From NCBI GenBank assembly GCA_036946625.1, contig JAQIIU010000001.1, positions 124,001 through 188,000 on the forward strand: a stretch of 64,000 nucleotides of DNA, read 5' to 3'. How positions within the stretch are numbered: position 1 is the stretch's first letter; each line of letters begins with the position of its first letter. This DNA comes from Methylorubrum populi. GTDB lineage: Bacteria; Pseudomonadota; Alphaproteobacteria; Rhizobiales; Beijerinckiaceae. The translations under genes were made by a program, and so were the position numbers. The notes under the pieces are model-generated. The model searched no databases, was not told where the DNA came from, and saw only the letters and a list, made by a program, of their open reading frames with translations. Positions 48,703 through 61,459 of the stretch are shown here, one piece after another.

Positions 48703-49113
48703 ATGGATCAGCCCGCGCCCCCCGATCCGCGCAGCGACGCGCGGCCCGATCGACGCTCCGATGAACGCCTTCTGGCCCTGGTCGTCGAGAGCGAGACGGT
48801 GCTGCGCATCGAGACGGCGGATCTGCTGGCCGAGGCGGGTTTCGAGGTGCTGGAAGCCTGGAGCGCACCGACCGCGATCCGCCAGATCGAGCGCTACGGT
48901 GATATCCGCCTCGTGGTCGTCGACGCCGACCTGCCGGAGGGCCGGTTCGCCCTGGCCCGGGATGTCGCCGCGGGCTGGCCGGACCGGGCCGTCGTCGTCC
49001 TCTCGGCCGGCCCCCCGCCCGCCCCCGGCGAGCTTCCCGACGGGGTCCGCTTCGGGCCGAAGCCCCTCACCGCGGCCCTCGCGCGCGCGGCACGGGAGCG
49101 GCTGGCGGGGTGA
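48703..49113 (+). CDS. Stand-alone response-regulator receiver, partly degenerate
   Basis: 136 residues from the ATG at 48703, with a disordered N-terminus rich in Asp, Pro and Arg. The receiver core reads LALVVESETVLRIETADLLA, GFEVLEAWSAPTAIRQIERY, then LVVVDADLPEGRFALARDVA and RFGPKPLTAAL. The phosphoacceptor Asp (VDADLP) and the Lys (GPKP) are kept, but the acidic pair usually found after the first strand is E-S (VES). No output domain. It follows the HWE kinase by 160 bases and is its likely partner. Confidence 0.85.
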   Translation: MDQPAPPDPRSDARPDRRSDERLLALVVESETVLRIETADLLAEAGFEVLEAWSAPTAIRQIERYGDIRLVVVDADLPEGRFALARDVAAGWPDRAVVVLSAGPPPAPGELPDGVRFGPKPLTAALARAARERLAG

Positions 49114-49173
49114 GGCAGGCCTATTCGGCCGGCACGGCCTCGCCCTTCCCGCGCCCTTCGGTCCCCTTGCAGC

Positions 49174-49320
49174 TTGGTATACGGCGACAACACCGCCGTG
49201 CTGAAAGGGCTCAAGCCCGGCACGCTGGTGGTGACCGACCATCTCCAGAGCCTGCGCCAGAACCTCAAGGTCGAGCCGCGGGTCGGCGACGAGGTCAGCG
49301 CCGTGCGCGACACCCCCGCC
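49174..49320 (+). pseudogene. C-terminal relic of an RND-type membrane fusion protein
   Basis: The plus frame VYGDNTAVLKGLKPGTLVVT, DHLQSLRQNLKVEPRVGDEV followed by SAVRDTPAQ resembles the C-terminal domain of HlyD/RND adaptor proteins (V..GLKPGD.VVT.....L..G..V). There is no start, no upstream adaptor sequence and no transporter gene nearby. It is followed by a degenerate family B repeat. Relic status is fairly clear; the family is inferred from one short block. Confidence 0.45.
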
Positions 49321-49342
49321 CAGGGCGAGGCGCGGCATCGAA

Positions 49343-49512
49343 ACCCTGTTCGACCACGGCGATCCCATACGCCGCCCTCATCCCGAGGTGCCCGCGCCAG
49401 CGGGCTGTGACGGATCCTCCGGATGCCGCACGATCCCTGGAACACCCTTGGAGGCCGCTCACGCGGCACCTTGCATGAAGGGGGTGAACGGGATGTTCCC
49501 GGTCGAACAGGC
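49343..49512 (+). repeat. Degenerate family B repeat
   Basis: CCCTGTTCGACCACGGCGAT, CCTCATCCCGAGGTGCCCGC and CCCTTGGAGGCCGCTCACGC, ending GGTCGAACAGGC, follow the arrangement of family B (29148 and 30144) with many changes. The ends still form an inverted pair, CCTGTTCGACC / GGTCGAACAGG. Confidence 0.5.
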
Positions 49513-49674
49513 ACGGAGGGGCGCGGCGCCGGGCGTCATGGATTGGCGGCCGGTACTTCGCGCGGATGGTGCCGCGAACCATAATCCGCCAAAATCCTCG
49601 CGCAGGTCCCGCTATGCACCTATACCGAACGTCGTTACCCTGCATGCCCGGCTCTTGGCCGGCTTGAAGCTTCG

Positions 49675-50538
49675 GTGACGTGGAAAACTGTTTTCGAAAA
49701 GACAACCGGTCCACCCAAGATGGTCGAAGCCAAGTATCTCGACGGATCGGCCCTCTACGGCGACGACCTCGCGCCGGGCGAGATCGCGCGATGGTACGCG
49801 CAGGAGGAGCAGGGCTTCTACCGGCTCGCGACCGAGGTCTACAAACTCGAAGCCTCCGGCGCGTACAGCTACGAGTACGACGCCCTGAACGCCTTCCACG
49901 GCTTCGACCGGCTGCGGGGCCGCCGCTTCGGCACCTGCGTCGCCCTGGGCTGCGCCGCGGGCGACGACGTGGCGCCGCTGGCCGACCGGGTGAACCGCTT
50001 CATCGGGATCGAGCCCGCCGAGGAATGGTGGACCGATCGGATCGGCGGCCGGCCGGCGCGCTTCATCAAGCCGCTTCCCTCCGGCGACATCCCGCTGCCC
50101 GATGCCGACGCCGACCTGTTCGTGAGCCTCGGCGTGCTCCACCACATCCCCAACGTCTCGCACGTGCTGGCCGAGGCGCACCGCATCCTGCGGCCGGGCG
50201 GGCTCATCGTCTTCCGCGAGCCCATCACCTCCATGGGCGACTGGACGAAGGCGCGCTACGGCCTGACGCAGAACGAGCGCGGCCTGCCGCTGCCGTGGCT
50301 GCACGGCCGGCTCGACCGGATCGGCTTCGACATCGTGCGCGAGGCGCCCTGCATGACCAACGCGCTGGCCAAGATCGCGGGCAGGATCCTCCCGGGCCAT
50401 CTCTACGCCCGCCGCGGCTACGTCGCCCTCGACGCGGCTCTGAGCCGGTTGCTCGCCTTCAACATCAGCTATCACCGCACGGCGTTCCTGAAGCGGATCG
50501 CCCCCTCGAACGTCTTCATGATCGCGGCCAAGCGCTGA
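49675..50538 (+). CDS. Class I SAM-dependent methyltransferase
   Basis: 287 residues from the GTG at 49675; the ATG at 49720 (MVEAKYLDG) is an alternative. The central part has the SAM-binding region RFGTCVALGCAAGDDVAPLA, IPLPDADADLFVSLGVLHHI, then PNVSHVLAEAHRILRPGGLI, a normal type-11-like pattern. The C-terminal region GYVALDAALSRLLAFNISYH is hydrophobic. The substrate is unknown; an AT-richer spacer lies upstream and no pathway genes flank it. Confidence 0.82.
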   Translation: MTWKTVFEKTTGPPKMVEAKYLDGSALYGDDLAPGEIARWYAQEEQGFYRLATEVYKLEASGAYSYEYDALNAFHGFDRLRGRRFGTCVALGCAAGDDVAPLADRVNRFIGIEPAEEWWTDRIGGRPARFIKPLPSGDIPLPDADADLFVSLGVLHHIPNVSHVLAEAHRILRPGGLIVFREPITSMGDWTKARYGLTQNERGLPLPWLHGRLDRIGFDIVREAPCMTNALAKIAGRILPGHLYARRGYVALDAALSRLLAFNISYHRTAFLKRIAPSNVFMIAAKR

Positions 50539-50598
50539 AGCCCGCGCGGGCGAGGCGCCCCTCCCCCTCCCCCTCCCCCTGGCCGGCTCCCTTTTCCC

Positions 50599-52677
50599 TC
50601 AGGCCGCCCGCACCTGCGCCAGGAAGCCGCCGACCTCCCTGCGCAGGGACGCGGCCTGCCGCGCGAGGTCGCTCGCCGCGCCGAGCACCTGGCCCGATCC
50701 GGTGCTGGCGTCGTCGGCGGTGCGGGCCACGCCCGCCACGTCGTCCGAGGCGCGTCGCGTCCCTTGCGAGGTCTCGACCGTGGTGCGGGCGATCTCGGCG
50801 GTCGCCGCGCCCTGCTGCTCGACCGCGGCGGCGATGTCGCTCGAGATCCGCGACAGGTCGCGGATGGTGCGGGCGATGCCGGTGATGCCCGTGACCGAGG
50901 CGCCGGTGGCGGTCTCGATCTCCGCCATCCGCCCGGCGATCTCGTCGGTGGCGCGGGCGGTCTGGGCGGCCAGCCCCTTCACCTCCGCCGCGACCACGGC
51001 GAAGCCGCGCCCGGCCTCGCCCGCGCGCGCCGCCTCGATGGTGGCGTTCAGCGCCAGCAGGTTGGTCTGGCCGGCGATCTCCGAGATCAGCCCGACGATC
51101 TGGGCGATGCCGTTCGCGGCCGCCGCGAGGCGCTCGACCTCGGCCGCGGTGCGGGCGGCCTCCTCCTCGGCGGCGCTCGCCGCGACCGCCGAGTGGCCGA
51201 CCTGGGCGGAGATCTCGCGGATCGAGGCCGACAGTTCCTCCGTGGCGGCGGCGATGCCGTCGGAGGAGCGCGCGGCCTGCGCCGAGGCCTGCGCGGCGGA
51301 GGCGCCGAGCGACGAGGTCTCGCCGGCCGCCGCGCTCATCGCGCGGGCGGCGGCCTCCAGTTGCTGCGCGGCCGCCGAGACGCCCTCGACGATGCCGCCG
51401 ACCCGGGCCTCGAAGCCATCGGCCACCGCCATCATCGCCGCGTGGCGGCGGGCGGCCTCCTCCTCGGCGCCGCGCTCCTGGGCCGCGCGGATACGGGCCC
51501 GCTCGGCCACGCTGTCGCGGAAGGCCAGCGCCGCGGCGGCGATCGCCCGCAGCTCGTCCGGCCCCTTCACCGGGATCTCGACCTCGGTTTCCCCGCGCCC
51601 GATCGCGGTGAGCGCCCGGGCCATCCGGCTCAAGGGGTGGGCGATGGCCGAGCCGAGCCCGAAGGCCAGCGCCACCGAGAGCAGCAGGGTGGCGAACGCC
51701 GCCCCGGCCCACAGCGTGACGGCGCGCTCGGCTCCCGTGCGGGCCTCCGCCGCCGCCCGCCCCAGCCCGGCGGTGAGCCGGTCCTCGACGCTCTTCAGCC
51801 CGTCGATCCGCTGCGTGGCGAGGCGGAACCAGCCCTTGGCGTCGGTGAAGGCGGGCACTTGGCCGGGCAGCGTGTCGAGGGCGAGGCCGCGGATCCGCGC
51901 CACCTCGCGGGCGGCCTCCGAGCCGTTCGCGGCCTCGAAGGCGGCCACGTCCTCCGCCGGGCTCGCCGCCCGGAACAGTCCCTCGAAGGTCGCCTGATCC
52001 GCCGCGAGGGCGGTGAGCCGGCGCAGGCCGGGCCCGTCGAGGCTGGCCGCGGCGAACACGGCGGAGGCCGCCGCCCGCTCCTGGCCGGCGAATTCCTTCA
52101 GCGCGAGGAAGGCGGACAGGGCGGAGACGCGGGCGCCGATGGCGGGGTCGGCGGCGACCTGCGCCACCTCGCGCACGGTCCCGAGGGCGCCCGCGATGAC
52201 GCCCGAATAGAAGGCGAGGTTGGCCGGCACCGCCGGTTCCAGACGGTCGACCGCGCCCCGGTGGCGGTCGATTCCGGCCAGACTCGCGCGCAGGGCTGCG
52301 GCCTTGCGCGAAGAGTCCGATCCCGCTTGCAGCCCGGCGGCCTCCAGATCCGCGACCAGGGCGGTCCGCGCGGCATCCGTCAGCTTGCGCTGCGCGGCGA
52401 GTTCCGGAGCGAACTGGGTGCCCTTCGAGCCGAGATAGAGGCTCGAAGCGCCGCGCTCCTTCTGCGCTTCGTGCACGAAGGCACCGATCCGCACCGACAG
52501 GCCGACCAGCTCCTCCATCCGCGCCATCGCCCGGCCCTGCCCCGCCCGCTCCGCGACCGCCACCCCCGCGACGACGCCGAAGGCGAGGCAGGGGATCAGC
52601 GCCACCGCGACGATGCGGGCACGCAGGGAAGAGGGCAGCGCGGTGGAGAGGGCAGACGAGGAAACACGCGAACGCAT
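50599..52677 (-). CDS. Methyl-accepting chemotaxis protein with NIT sensor domain
   Basis: 692 residues. A membrane segment near residues 23-45 precedes a periplasmic all-helical NIT-type domain, whose typical line is [20 protein letters not shown], later [17 protein letters not shown] second membrane segment ([18 protein letters not shown]) is followed by HAMP ([20 protein letters not shown]) and a signalling domain with the hairpin [20 protein letters not shown] then [21 protein letters not shown] domains have been associated with nitrate and nitrite sensing; the ligand here is not shown. No che genes adjoin it. Confidence 0.93.
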   Translation of the reverse strand: MRSRVSSSALSTALPSSLRARIVAVALIPCLAFGVVAGVAVAERAGQGRAMARMEELVGLSVRIGAFVHEAQKERGASSLYLGSKGTQFAPELAAQRKLTDAARTALVADLEAAGLQAGSDSSRKAAALRASLAGIDRHRGAVDRLEPAVPANLAFYSGVIAGALGTVREVAQVAADPAIGARVSALSAFLALKEFAGQERAAASAVFAAASLDGPGLRRLTALAADQATFEGLFRAASPAEDVAAFEAANGSEAAREVARIRGLALDTLPGQVPAFTDAKGWFRLATQRIDGLKSVEDRLTAGLGRAAAEARTGAERAVTLWAGAAFATLLLSVALAFGLGSAIAHPLSRMARALTAIGRGETEVEIPVKGPDELRAIAAAALAFRDSVAERARIRAAQERGAEEEAARRHAAMMAVADGFEARVGGIVEGVSAAAQQLEAAARAMSAAAGETSSLGASAAQASAQAARSSDGIAAATEELSASIREISAQVGHSAVAASAAEEEAARTAAEVERLAAAANGIAQIVGLISEIAGQTNLLALNATIEAARAGEAGRGFAVVAAEVKGLAAQTARATDEIAGRMAEIETATGASVTGITGIARTIRDLSRISSDIAAAVEQQGAATAEIARTTVETSQGTRRASDDVAGVARTADDASTGSGQVLGAASDLARQAASLRREVGGFLAQVRAA

Positions 52678-52889
52678 GACGGCACGATCCGGCTAGAAAG
52701 CGTCCCGGACCGTGCGACGGTCACGTAAAGTAAAGATTTCACGGGCGTGCAACTGCTTAAAGTTTACGCGATCGCACCATCATTTCACCATCGGCGACGC
52801 TGCCCGAGGCAGCGTCAGCCCCCATTCAACGCGGAGAGTTCGTCGATGCCGCCGCCGTCGCGGTAGGCCGCCCTGCCGGTGCGGTGACG

Positions 52890-53200
52890 CCGGGCCTATC
52901 ACGGCGGCACCGCCATGCAGGCGCGCCTCGCCGTGGCCGGTTTCCTCTGCGTCGCGCCGGCGTGGTGGCTCACCGAGCGGGCCGGCTTCCTCGCCGGCGG
53001 GCTCGTGCTCCTGGCGAACTGGACCCTGCACGCTGATCGTGATCATGCCGCTCAACCATCGGCTCGAAGCGATCGCGCCCGCCGCGGCGGGCCCGGAGGT
53101 CCGCACCCTGGTCGAACGCTGGGGCCGCCTGCATGCGGGCCGCTTCGGGCCTCGGTGCGCTCGCGACGCTGATCCTGATCCGGGCGCTCGCCGCATCCGC
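52890..53200 (+). pseudogene. Frameshifted relic of a DUF1772 membrane protein
   Basis: Three consecutive pieces in different plus frames join into one DUF1772-like protein. They are YHGGTAMQARLAVAGFLCVA with WWLTERAGFLAGGLVLLANW, then [17 protein letters not shown] with [17 protein letters not shown], then [16 protein letters not shown]. At least two single-base shifts separate them, near 53030 and 53150. The N-terminal part is missing or unreadable. Two shifts in a non-essential gene suggest true decay rather than sequencing error. Confidence 0.65.
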
Positions 53201-53388
53201 AACGACTCGAACGTTCAATGCCGGCATTGCCGTCGTACCTGTTCCGTTCTAGTGGTTTCGGGCCGCCCGGAGCCCATCTTCCGTCCCCGGAACCTGTTCT
53301 TCGCGCGCGGCACGCCCGTTGCCCGCCCGAACGGATTCGAGGGCGCCACAACCGGGTCGCCCGGATCGCCGCAGAGAACTCTTCGTCC

Positions 53389-56457
<3,069 letters not shown>

Positions 56458-57016
56458 GGCACCGGCTCCGGGGATCGGCGAGACCGACACAACCCATGTC
56501 GGCCGGATTCCCGGCCCCCGGACGATTCCGGTCGGGCCCCGATTCGGGGCGCCGGACCGTTCGTCCGCCGCGCGGCGACGGGGCATGACTCCTGACAGGC
56601 CGGCGATGAAACTCCGGTTGCCCGCTCGCGCTTGCGCAATTGCCCTGTCAGTCTTTGCCGAAGAATCCTGTTCGGCAGCAGAAGCCAATGGCTTGATGGC
56701 AATGTCCTATTTCGCTGGAATGGCGTCAGAAGAACGGAGGTGGATCAGGCTAAAGCACGTTAAGAGGCCGTTAAGGGCTTGGTTGCTTCGCAGCAAAAAT
56801 GCGTCTTTTGCGCAACGGTGTGATCCGAACTGCCGAGATTGCAGGCAATCCCCTGTCTTTCGCGGTCGGCCTGTAGAATAGTTCCCGACGTCGAGACTTG
56901 AGGTGCGGCCGTAGGGGGCATCGGCCCGGCCAGCCCGCTCTGGGAGCGAGGCAGGCGTGAGGGAGATGCAGGGGCTACGGGGCGGACGCCTGAAATCCTT
57001 GGGAAGGAACGAGAAA
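56458..57016. other. Long spacer upstream of the outer membrane protein gene
   Basis: About 560 bases. The stretch 56680-56880 is distinctly AT-richer (ATGTCCTATTTCGCTGGAAT, CTAAAGCACGTTAAGAGGCC, AGCAAAAATGCGTCTTTTGC) and probably holds the promoter and leader for the abundant-type protein that follows. A frame of 98 codons at 56585-56881 was considered but has no ribosome site or family likeness. No repeat of the families found elsewhere is present. Confidence 0.4.
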
Positions 57017-57946
57017 ATGATGAAGAACTGGCTCGCCGCGGGCGCGATCGCGCTCACGGCCGGAATGACGACGACCGTCGCCCAGGCCCAGACGACCACG
57101 ATTCCCGGTGAGCAGGTCGGTCTCGCCACCGGCGCCCCGCTTCCCGAGGGCGTGTATGCCATCAACACCTTCACCTACCGCAGCCAGGACAATGCGGCGA
57201 TCGACACCGCCGTCAACATCCCGGTGCTCGTGTGGGCGACCCCGTTCGTGCCGATGGGCGGCCGCCTCGAGCTGCTCGTCGCTCCGCCGACCGTGTTCAC
57301 CTTCAGCCGTGTCGCGGGCGGCCGTGACACCTCGATCAACGTCGGCACCTTCGTCGGCGCGATCTGGGCGTTCGACCTCGGCGGCAACATCGGCGTCAGC
57401 CTGCTCGGCGGTTCGTACCTCAACGAGCTCAACGCCGGCCGCGGCGCCGGCCTGAACCTCCTGGCCTCCAACACCTACCGTGTCGGCGGCGCCGTCAGCT
57501 ACACCGGCGACGGCTGGAACCTGACCGCCAACCTGACCTACAACTTCTACGACTCGCCCAGCCGCTTCGACGGCCGCAACGGCATCCCCGGCTTCTTCGG
57601 TCCGGTGCAGATCTCGGACGCGTTCAACCTCGACCTGACCGCGACCAAGAAGTTCGGCAAGTTCGAGATCGGTGCGATCGGCTACGGTACGGTCAACCTC
57701 GACCCGAACCTGCTCGCCTTCGTGAACGACCCGACCAGCCGCATCGGCCGCGGTGGCCGGTTCGCCCTCGGCGGCCTCATCGGCTACGACTTCGGACCGT
57801 TCACCGTCCAGGCCTACGTCGCCCGCGACGTCGTGACCTCGGCCGGTCTGTCGGAGAGCACCGACGGCTGGTTCCGCATCATCGCCCCGCTCTACACCCC
57901 GGCCGCCCCGGCGCCGGCGCCGACCCCGCTGGTCCGCAAGTACTGA
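57017..57946 (+). CDS. Outer-membrane transporter-like protein (SphA/MetA-pathway family)
   Basis: 309 residues from the ATG at 57017, with a strong GGAAGGAACGAG ribosome site. The signal peptide MMKNWLAAGAIALTAGMTTT ends at VAQAQ. The mature chain has alternating amphipathic strands (VYAINTFTYRSQDNAAIDTA, RLELLVAPPTVFTFSRVAGG, WNLTANLTYNFYDSPSRFDG, RFALGGLIGYDFGPFTVQAY) and ends in a beta-strand-like WFRIIAPLY plus a Pro/Ala tail. This fits the Phenol_MetA_deg/SphA barrel family. Codon use is very regular, suggesting high expression. The substrate is unknown. Confidence 0.8.
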   Translation: MMKNWLAAGAIALTAGMTTTVAQAQTTTIPGEQVGLATGAPLPEGVYAINTFTYRSQDNAAIDTAVNIPVLVWATPFVPMGGRLELLVAPPTVFTFSRVAGGRDTSINVGTFVGAIWAFDLGGNIGVSLLGGSYLNELNAGRGAGLNLLASNTYRVGGAVSYTGDGWNLTANLTYNFYDSPSRFDGRNGIPGFFGPVQISDAFNLDLTATKKFGKFEIGAIGYGTVNLDPNLLAFVNDPTSRIGRGGRFALGGLIGYDFGPFTVQAYVARDVVTSAGLSESTDGWFRIIAPLYTPAAPAPAPTPLVRKY

Positions 57947-58563
57947 TCGGGCCGATCGGAACGGGGGGCGCCGCCGGCACCCCCGGCCACCAGGGTTACG
58001 AAGCCGTCCGGCCGCGAGGCCGGGCGGCTTCGTCCGTCGCGTTCACGGAACTCGGACCGACGATACGCAACCGTACGACGGAAGCCCTCCGCATGTCCCC
58101 TCCCCACAAGGGGGGAGGAGAGGCGCCTCGGCTCGCCCACGCAGGGTTTCGACCCCCTCATACCAACCGGCGCTGATCCCGACGCATCGCCGGTTGCCCG
58201 CGCGAAGGCGTGGCGGTGGGCGTCCACCGGATGCAGGGAAGCCGACCATCGGTCGGCGTCGAGGCAGCCTGGTATCATGTGAATCCAGGAGCCCCGGTCG
58301 GGCCCGTCCGCGGCCCGCCGACTGAACCAGCGGCGCGCGGCCCGCCGCCGGAGGCGATGCACGGGCACCGCACGCGATTGCGGTCCGAGGCCGCGGGCCT
58401 CGTCCCCGCTCCATGGGGGTGGGACGGGTGTCGGGGGAAACCGCGCCGCCTATCTGAGGGAGGCACCGTCGGTGAAATCCGGGCCTCCCCAGCCGCAAGC
58501 CTTCTCGAAAGGCCGGTCCACGCGCGGTGATGGCAGGCGGGGCGCAGGGAATATTTCGAAACG
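57947..58563. other. Spacer with palindromic repeats
   Basis: About 615 bases with no convincing gene. It contains CGAAGCCGTCCGGCCGCGAG with CGGGCGGCTTCG (a hairpin just after the porin-like gene, a possible terminator at about 57999-58031). CCCCTCCCCACAAGGGGGGA at about 58099 resembles the mraY-murD spacer repeat. The rest, 58150-58560, is GC-rich and featureless to my eye. Confidence 0.4.
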
Positions 58564-59538
58564 ATGTCCGCGCACGGCGAATTCAGGATCCCGGCCGCCC
58601 TGCAACCGAAGGCCGGCGACTACGCCTACGATCTGGAACGGGCGCTGACCTCGGTCGTCTCCCTCTCCACCCGGGTGCCGGCCGAGGCCTTCACCGCCGA
58701 GACGCTCGGCACCGAGCGGGCGGGCAACGGCGTGGTGATCCGCGAGGACGGGCTGGTGCTCACCATCGGCTACCTCGTGCTGGAGGCCGAGAGCGTCTGG
58801 CTCACCACCCATGACGGACGCTTCGTGCCGGCCCACGTCGTCGGCTACGACGGGGAGACCGGCTTCGGCCTGGTCCAGGCGCTCGGCCGCCTCGACCTGC
58901 CGGCTCTGAGGCTCGGGCGCTCGGCCGCGCTGAAGGTCGGCGAGCGGGCGGTGATCGCCGGGGCGGGCGGGCGCTCGCACAGCCTCTCGGTCGAACTCGT
59001 CGCCCGCCAGGAATTCGCCGGCTACTGGGAATACGTCCTCGACGAGGCCCTGTTCACCGCGCCCTCGCATCCGCACTGGGGCGGCACCGCCCTGATCGGG
59101 TCCGACGGCGCGCTCGTCGGCATCGGCTCGCTGCAGCTCCAGCAGGGCGGCTCGGGGGCGGGCCGGGCGATCAACATGGTCGTGCCGATCGATCTCCTGC
59201 CGCCGATCCTGCCCGATCTGGAAAGCCGCGGCCGGGCCGACCGCCCGCCCCGCCCCTGGCTCGGCCTCTACGCCACCGAGGCCGAGGACGGCGTCGTGGT
59301 GATGGGGCTCGCCGACCGGGGCCCGGCGGAGGCCGCCGACCTGCGCGCGGGCGACGTGCTGACCGAGGTGGCGGGCGAGCCGGTAGCCGACCTCGCCGGT
59401 TTCTTCCGCCAGGTCTGGGCGCTGGGCGAGGCGGGCGTGCGCGTGCCGCTCACGGTCAACCGGGACGGACGCCTGACCCGGCTCGCCCTGACCTCGGTCG
59501 ACCGCGACCGCTTCCTGATGGGGCCGAAGCTGCATTGA
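58564..59538 (+). CDS. HtrA/DegP-like PDZ protein lacking the serine protease triad
   Basis: 324 residues with the trypsin-like plus PDZ layout of HtrA proteases: GNGVVIREDGLVLTIGYLVL, TTHDGRFVPAHVVGYDGETG, LGRSAALKVGERAVIAGAGG, then a PDZ domain from about 230 (PWLGLYATEAEDGVVVMGLA, RGPAEAADLRAGDVLTEVAG). The catalytic His position (TNxHVV in active enzymes) reads TIGYLV. The Asp position (TDLALLK) reads TGFGLVQ. The Ser motif (GNSGGPL) reads HWGGTAL. All three residues are therefore gone while the fold is kept. There is no clear signal peptide. It is likely a non-enzymatic binding protein. Confidence 0.8.
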   Translation: MSAHGEFRIPAALQPKAGDYAYDLERALTSVVSLSTRVPAEAFTAETLGTERAGNGVVIREDGLVLTIGYLVLEAESVWLTTHDGRFVPAHVVGYDGETGFGLVQALGRLDLPALRLGRSAALKVGERAVIAGAGGRSHSLSVELVARQEFAGYWEYVLDEALFTAPSHPHWGGTALIGSDGALVGIGSLQLQQGGSGAGRAINMVVPIDLLPPILPDLESRGRADRPPRPWLGLYATEAEDGVVVMGLADRGPAEAADLRAGDVLTEVAGEPVADLAGFFRQVWALGEAGVRVPLTVNRDGRLTRLALTSVDRDRFLMGPKLH

Positions 59539-59705
59539 CCGCCGGCCGCACCGCGCCGCTCCGGCGTCAGCGGCGGGATGCCGCGCTCGCGCAGGGCGCG
59601 TTGCACGGCCAGGCCGGCGATGAGGACTCGGCCGGCCTGTTCCTTGTCCATGGGCGACGCCTCGTATCCTGAAAGGGGTTCTCCGCCGGAAGGGCCGGCG
59701 TCGAA

Positions 59706-59890
59706 TCGCCCGCCCAGGGCAATCGCTTGAAAGCGATTGCCCTGGCTTTTGCCGGCCTCAGTCGCCAGCGCCCGCCTCCGCGGGCTCAGGTTTTCGCTCC
59801 GCTCGATGCTTCTCAGGACCATGGTCCTGAGAAGCCCGCTCCGCGCGGTGCTCTTCGCGCCGCGAAGCCGCTCATGCGGCTTCGAGCGAT
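59706..59890. repeat. Family C repeat with two long perfect palindromes
   Basis: A perfect 28-base inverted repeat at 59716-59743 has arms AGGGCAATCGCTT / AAGCGATTGCCCT. A second perfect 28-base palindrome at 59808-59835 has half-site GCTTCTCAGGACCA. GCGCCGCGAAGCCGCTCATG and GGCTTCGAGCGAT close the element. The reverse-oriented relative is at 17156-17310. It lies directly upstream of trmFO and may affect its mRNA leader. Confidence 0.65.
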
Positions 59891-59942
59891 TACCCTGATC
59901 GCCCGCATTGATCGTAGGCCGGGGCGGTTCTATCCCGTCGCG

Positions 59943-61385
59943 ATGACGAACCCGATCCACATCGTCGGCGGCGGCCTCGCCGGCTCCGAGGCCGCCTGGC
60001 AGATCGCGCAGGGCGGCCGCCCGGTCGTGCTGCACGAGATGCGCCCCCGGCGCGGCACCGACGCCCACCGGACCGACGGGCTGGCGGAACTCGTCTGCTC
60101 GAACTCGTTCCGCTCGGACGATGCCGACGGCAACGCCGTCGGCCTGCTGCATCAGGAGATGCGCAGCCTCGGCTCGCTGATCATGCGCGCGGCCGACGCG
60201 AATCAGGTGCCCGCGGGCGGCGCGCTCGCCGTCGACCGCGAGGGTTTTTCGCAGGCCGTCACCGCGGCGCTCGCAGCGCACCCCGACGTCACGATCGTGC
60301 GCGAGGAGGTCGCCGGCCTGCCGCCCGAGGCATGGGGCTCGACCATCCTCGCCACCGGCCCCCTCACCTCCCCGGCGCTCGCCGAGGCCGTCGGCGCGCT
60401 GACGGGCCGGGATTCGCTCGCCTTCTTCGACGCCATCGCCCCGATCGTCCACCGCGACTCGATCGACATGGGGCGTGCGTGGTTCCAGTCCCGCTACGAC
60501 AAGGCGGGCCCCGGCGGCACGGGGGCGGACTACCTCAACTGCCCGATGGACCGGGAGCAGTACGAGGCCTTCGTCGCGGCCCTGATCGCGGGCGAGAAGA
60601 CGGTGTTCAAGGAGTGGGAGGCCTCGACCCCCTATTTCGACGGCTGCCTGCCGATCGAGGTGATGGCCGAGCGCGGACCCGAGACCCTGCGCCACGGGCC
60701 GATGAAGCCGGTCGGGCTCACCAACCCGCACGACCCGACCGTCAAGGCCTACGCCATCGTGCAGTTGCGCCAGGACAACGCGCTCGGCACCCTGTTCAAC
60801 ATGGTGGGCTTCCAGACCAAGCTGCGCCACGCCGAGCAGGTGCGCATCTTCCGCACGATCCCCGGACTGGAGAACGCCGCGTTCGCCCGGCTCGGCGGCC
60901 TGCACCGCAACACCTATCTCGACAGCCCGCGCCTGCTCGACGCCACCCTGCGCCTGAGGGCGCGGCCGTCCCTGCGCTTCGCCGGCCAGATCACCGGCTG
61001 CGAGGGCTATGTCGAGAGCGCCGCGGTCGGGCTGATGGCCGGGCGCTACGCGCTGGCCGAGGCCGGGGGACGCGCACTCGAACCCCTGCCCCCAACCACG
61101 GCGCTCGGGGCGCTGATCGGTCACATCACCGGTGGCCACATCACCGGTGGCCATGTCGAGGCGAGCGAGGATGCGCGCGCCAGCGTGCCCCGTTCGTTCC
61201 AGCCGATGAACGTGAATTTCGGGCTGTTCCCGCCGCTGGAGCGGATGCCGCGCAACGAGACCGGCCGGCGCCTGCGCGGCCCCGAGAAGGCGGCCCTGAA
61301 GAAGCGGGCGCTGACCGACCGGGCCCGGGCCGACCTCGCCGCCTGGATCGCGGGTGAGGGTCTTTCGAACGCAGCGGCGGAATAG
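59943..61385 (+). CDS. trmFO: tRNA m5U54 methyltransferase, folate/FAD-dependent
   Basis: Methylates U54 of tRNA using methylene-tetrahydrofolate and FADH2. The start at 59943 gives 480 residues. [20 protein letters not shown] is the FAD-binding loop; [60 protein letters not shown] and [20 protein letters not shown] are TrmFO signatures. [13 protein letters not shown] arises from a 15-base tandem duplication at 61122-61151. The upstream in-frame ATG at 59727 runs through the repeat and is rejected. Confidence 0.96.
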   Translation: MTNPIHIVGGGLAGSEAAWQIAQGGRPVVLHEMRPRRGTDAHRTDGLAELVCSNSFRSDDADGNAVGLLHQEMRSLGSLIMRAADANQVPAGGALAVDREGFSQAVTAALAAHPDVTIVREEVAGLPPEAWGSTILATGPLTSPALAEAVGALTGRDSLAFFDAIAPIVHRDSIDMGRAWFQSRYDKAGPGGTGADYLNCPMDREQYEAFVAALIAGEKTVFKEWEASTPYFDGCLPIEVMAERGPETLRHGPMKPVGLTNPHDPTVKAYAIVQLRQDNALGTLFNMVGFQTKLRHAEQVRIFRTIPGLENAAFARLGGLHRNTYLDSPRLLDATLRLRARPSLRFAGQITGCEGYVESAAVGLMAGRYALAEAGGRALEPLPPTTALGALIGHITGGHITGGHVEASEDARASVPRSFQPMNVNFGLFPPLERMPRNETGRRLRGPEKAALKKRALTDRARADLAAWIAGEGLSNAAAE

Positions 61386-61459
61386 AGCGGCTTCGCCGGT
61401 TTCAGGGCTCCGCCCCGAACCCCGCCAAAGGGCCGCACGGCCCCTTGGAAACCCGAGAC
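61386..61459. repeat. Short palindromes between convergent trmFO and the epimerase gene
   Basis: TTTCAGGGCTCCGCCCCGAA and AAAGGGCCGCACGGCCCCTT are hairpin-prone blocks (GGGCC...GGCCC). Same class as at 22520, 33235 and 39690. Convergent genes on both sides make a two-way terminator role likely. Confidence 0.45.

Noticed and set aside
45784-49368. Antisense frame of 1194 codons opposite the HWE kinase and receiver
   Set aside because: Same reason: shadow of a real coding region, with no ribosome site or family likeness.
53210-53388. Possible LexA site upstream of uvrA
   Set aside because: GTTC elements are present, but none has the GTTC-N7-GTTC spacing expected in alphaproteobacteria.
56585-56881. 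98-codon plus frame upstream of the outer membrane protein gene
   Set aside because: No ribosome site, unusual composition for this genome and no recognisable family; treated as spacer.
59268-59652. Minus frame starting MDKEQAGRVLIAGLAVQRAL
   Set aside because: The first 35 residues look protein-like, but the frame then runs antisense into the 3' end of the HtrA-like gene and ends without a family match.
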